Assembly (NCBI RefSeq): GCF_005885605.1
Contig: NZ_SZVP01000015.1
Span: 1-64,000, forward strand
Origin: Colwellia ponticola
GTDB lineage: Bacteria > Pseudomonadota > Gammaproteobacteria > Enterobacterales > Alteromonadaceae
Reading direction: 5' to 3'
DNA: 64,000 nucleotides
Below the pieces are notes generated by a model that saw only the letters and a program-made list of their open reading frames with translations, was not told where the DNA came from and did no database searches. This document shows positions 62,199-64,000 of this stretch, in pieces (the stretch's first letter is position 1; each line of letters begins with the position of its first letter). Position numbers and translations under genes: made by a program.

Positions 62199-63143
62199 AT
62201 GATAAAAAAATCGGTATACGCGATAGTGATCCTGAGTACTTTACTGGTGTTAATACTTGCGCTGATGGCTACTTATACACTTTATAGTACTAAACTCGTT
62301 ACCTTAGACAGTAAACTTAAAGAAATTTCTGGTATTGAATTCGACAAGGCGGGAAACTTTTGGGGGATTAACGACGGTGGTAATTCAGCGCAATTACACC
62401 AAATAGAAAGCAACGGTAAAATAAGTAAATCAATCACTATTACCAATGCTAAAAATCTCGACTGGGAAGATATGACCCAAGATGATTTTGGTCATTTTTT
62501 TATTGGTGACTTTGGTGATAATGACAATGTACGTAAATGGTTAACCATTTATAAAATTGAAAACCCTATCGATATTAAAGGCACTGAAACACTAGCTGAA
62601 ATCATTAAATTTACTTTTCCTAAACAGTTAAATTTCCCACCTAAAGCGTCAGAAAAAAACTTTGACTTAGAAGCTTTTGTTTTTTATAAAAAAAACTTAT
62701 ATCTTTTTTCAAAAAATCGTACTAAGCCTTTTGATGGGGATACCAATTTATATAGAATTGGCGATCATGCCGATAATTATCAAGCCGACTTTATTAGTAA
62801 TTTTAATACCTGTACGACCTATGAAAAACTCTGTTGGATAACTTCTGCAGCCTTAAGCCCCGATAGAACTAAATTAGTTTTATTAGATTCAGAGCGGTTA
62901 TGGTTATTTGAAAATTGGCAAGGTGATAATTTTTTCTCCGGTGATGCCTATAAAATTAATTTAGGGATAGTCACCCAAAAAGAAGCCGTTACCTTTGCTG
63001 ACAATAACACTATCATTTTTACCGATGAAGAGTTTAATGGTATAGGCCGAAATTCTTATATGATAAAGTTAAATCAAGTCACTAAAAAGCCTATTAAAAA
63101 ACAAGAAAAATTAATCGTTGATAAGAAACTAATCCTCCCATAA
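62199..63143 (+). CDS. membrane-anchored beta-propeller-like protein, function unknown
   Basis: A 314-residue protein with one N-terminal membrane helix (VYAIVILSTLLVLILALMAT) and a periplasmic part with repeated short motifs: LKEISGIEFDKAGNFWGIND, GGNSAQLHQIESNGKISKSI, DWEDMTQDDFGHFFIGDFGD, NFDLEAFVFYKKNLYLFSKN, then AVTFADNNTIIFTDEEFNG. This resembles the SdiA-regulated/YjiK-like or esterase-like six-bladed propellers (GI.W...GG..AL...D). The DWED and GDFGDN motifs may bind a metal. I cannot assign a function. Confidence 0.7.
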   Translation: MIKKSVYAIVILSTLLVLILALMATYTLYSTKLVTLDSKLKEISGIEFDKAGNFWGINDGGNSAQLHQIESNGKISKSITITNAKNLDWEDMTQDDFGHFFIGDFGDNDNVRKWLTIYKIENPIDIKGTETLAEIIKFTFPKQLNFPPKASEKNFDLEAFVFYKKNLYLFSKNRTKPFDGDTNLYRIGDHADNYQADFISNFNTCTTYEKLCWITSAALSPDRTKLVLLDSERLWLFENWQGDNFFSGDAYKINLGIVTQKEAVTFADNNTIIFTDEEFNGIGRNSYMIKLNQVTKKPIKKQEKLIVDKKLILP

Positions 63144-63268
63144 GAGTGTTGCCTGTTCTTGTCATACTGATATAAACTCCCCTGGTCTGACCAATATTAA
63201 CGTTAAATTTTTCAAATAAGACAACTAACACACTAACTAATTTCTAACCCAACTTAAGTAGAAAACAT

Positions 63269-64000
63269 ATGTACCCTTTAAGCTATATTGAACCTGTATT
63301 TCGCCCACCAAGTGAATGGAAGAGCTTAATCTTACAAGTGACTAACGGTTGTTCATGGAATAAATGCACCTTCTGCGATATGTATACTAGTGAGAATAAA
63401 AAATTTAAGCCTAAAAAAATTGACTTAATAGAGCAAGAAATTGTCAAAATAGCCAAGTCTGGTATACCAACAACACGAGTGTTTTTAGCTGATGGTGACG
63501 CAATGATGTTACCTTTTAACCGTTTAAAAGAAATTCTTCAATTAATACAACTACATTTACCCCAAGTAAGTAGAGTATCTAGTTATTGTTTACCAAGAAA
63601 TTTAACTAATAAAACAGCTGAACAATTAACTGAGTTGAAAAATCTAGGCTTGTCTTTGCTCTATATAGGTTGTGAAAGTGGTGACGACCAAGTGCTCACA
63701 CTTATTGAAAAAGGTGAGAGTTATCAAAGTTCATTAATTGCGCTCAATAAAATAAAACAAGCGGGTATAAAAAGCTCAGTGATGATCCTCAATGGCTTAG
63801 GCGGCCCAGAGTTATCTCGACAGCATGCCATCAATTCAGCTAAATTAATGAATGAAGCTCAACCTAACTATTTATCTACCCTAGTGGTGTCTTTTCCGTT
63901 AGGGGAGCAACGCTTTGCTCAAGCATTCACTCAAACCGGTCTACCACCATTTAGACAATTAACACAGCAAGAATTATTCACTGAAATGGAAACATTATTA
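63269..64000 (+). CDS. radical SAM protein, cut by the window end
   Basis: ATG at 63269 opens a frame that runs to the window end (244 codons, no stop). The N-terminal SLILQVTNGCSWNKCTFCDM bears a CxxxxCxxC cluster (C-S-W-N-K-C-T-F-C), the 4Fe-4S-SAM binding motif in the variant seen in Elp3/HemN-related B12-less proteins. Further: RVFLADGDAMMLPFNRLKEI, LSLLYIGCESGDDQVLTLIE and IKSSVMILNGLGGPELSRQH. The substrate is unknown. It is preceded by the propeller-like gene on the same strand (about 126 nt). Confidence 0.88.
   Translation, partial: MYPLSYIEPVFRPPSEWKSLILQVTNGCSWNKCTFCDMYTSENKKFKPKKIDLIEQEIVKIAKSGIPTTRVFLADGDAMMLPFNRLKEILQLIQLHLPQVSRVSSYCLPRNLTNKTAEQLTELKNLGLSLLYIGCESGDDQVLTLIEKGESYQSSLIALNKIKQAGIKSSVMILNGLGGPELSRQHAINSAKLMNEAQPNYLSTLVVSFPLGEQRFAQAFTQTGLPPFRQLTQQELFTEMETLL

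Noticed and set aside
1..64000. tRNA, rRNA, CRISPR, toxin-antitoxin or prophage genes
   Set aside because: Read through for cloverleaf ends, repeat-spacer arrays and phage structural genes; none seen. A covariance-model scan would be needed to exclude small RNAs.

Overview
The window is AT-rich DNA that looks like the chromosome of a marine, cold-adapted gammaproteobacterium close to Colwellia (Alteromonadales). This is inferred from the Vibrio-like flagellar gene order with the sheath/polar-motor accessory genes flgP and flgT, from gamma-proteobacterial small families (DUF3545, DUF2956, DUF1456, DUF2750, EfpL/YeiP), and from the overall style of the proteins. No rRNA, tRNA, CRISPR array or prophage was recognised.

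Layout. (1) 1-19.3 kb is a polar-flagellum block: a truncated flagellin, flgL, flgK, flgJ, flgI, flgH, flgG, flgF, flgE, flgD, flgC, flgB, cheR and cheV on the minus strand, then flgA, flgM and flgN on the plus strand, then divergent flgP and flgT. Good sigma-54 (-24/-12) sites precede flgF, flgP, flgT and probably the flagellin and flgB, and a textbook sigma-28 site precedes flgM. (2) 19.4-29 kb is housekeeping: an M14-like zinc hydrolase, an EF-P paralogue, a PAP2 phosphatase, M13 and S9 peptidases, a CreA-like lipoprotein, and a repeat-like island at 27.7-28.1 kb. (3) 29.2-38.6 kb (minus strand) is the most unusual locus: a small secreted protein, three divergent FlgO-domain lipoproteins, a SPOR-domain lipoprotein, two DUF4402 pilin-like proteins, a PapD-like chaperone and a 1166-residue usher. 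A sigma-54-like site lies upstream of the first gene. It may be a surface pilus with its own FlgO-type outer-membrane ring proteins. (4) 38.9-45.9 kb is mixed (RhlE-type helicase, small GIY-YIG protein, beta-lactamase-like hydrolase, DsbA-like thioredoxin, PEP-CTERM protein, an AraC-HDOD regulator split by an in-frame amber codon), with two MITE-like elements. (5) 46.1-57.5 kb (minus strand) is an ECF sigma/ChrR photo-oxidative-stress cluster: sigma factor, zinc anti-sigma, YbgA-like protein, photolyase, NTF2-like protein, short-chain dehydrogenase, FAD oxidoreductase, DUF1365, cyclopropane/methyl fatty-acid synthase, with a DUF2878/chalcone-isomerase-like/DUF3833 trio upstream. (6) 57.8-64 kb holds a MATE exporter, an unknown protein, the ABC-F protein YbiT, a membrane-anchored propeller-like protein and the start of a radical SAM gene cut by the window end.

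How it fits together: block 1 builds the rod, hook, rings and filament junction, with transcription apparently staged by sigma-54 and then FlgM/sigma-28. Block 5 senses singlet oxygen through ChrR and would repair DNA (photolyase) and remodel membrane lipids. Short tandem repeats sit on or next to several gene ends (flgN, the second DUF4402 gene, the DsbA-like gene, the pilin leader), and a decayed in-frame copy of the flgC 3' end lies between flgC and flgD, so small local duplications are a recurring feature here.
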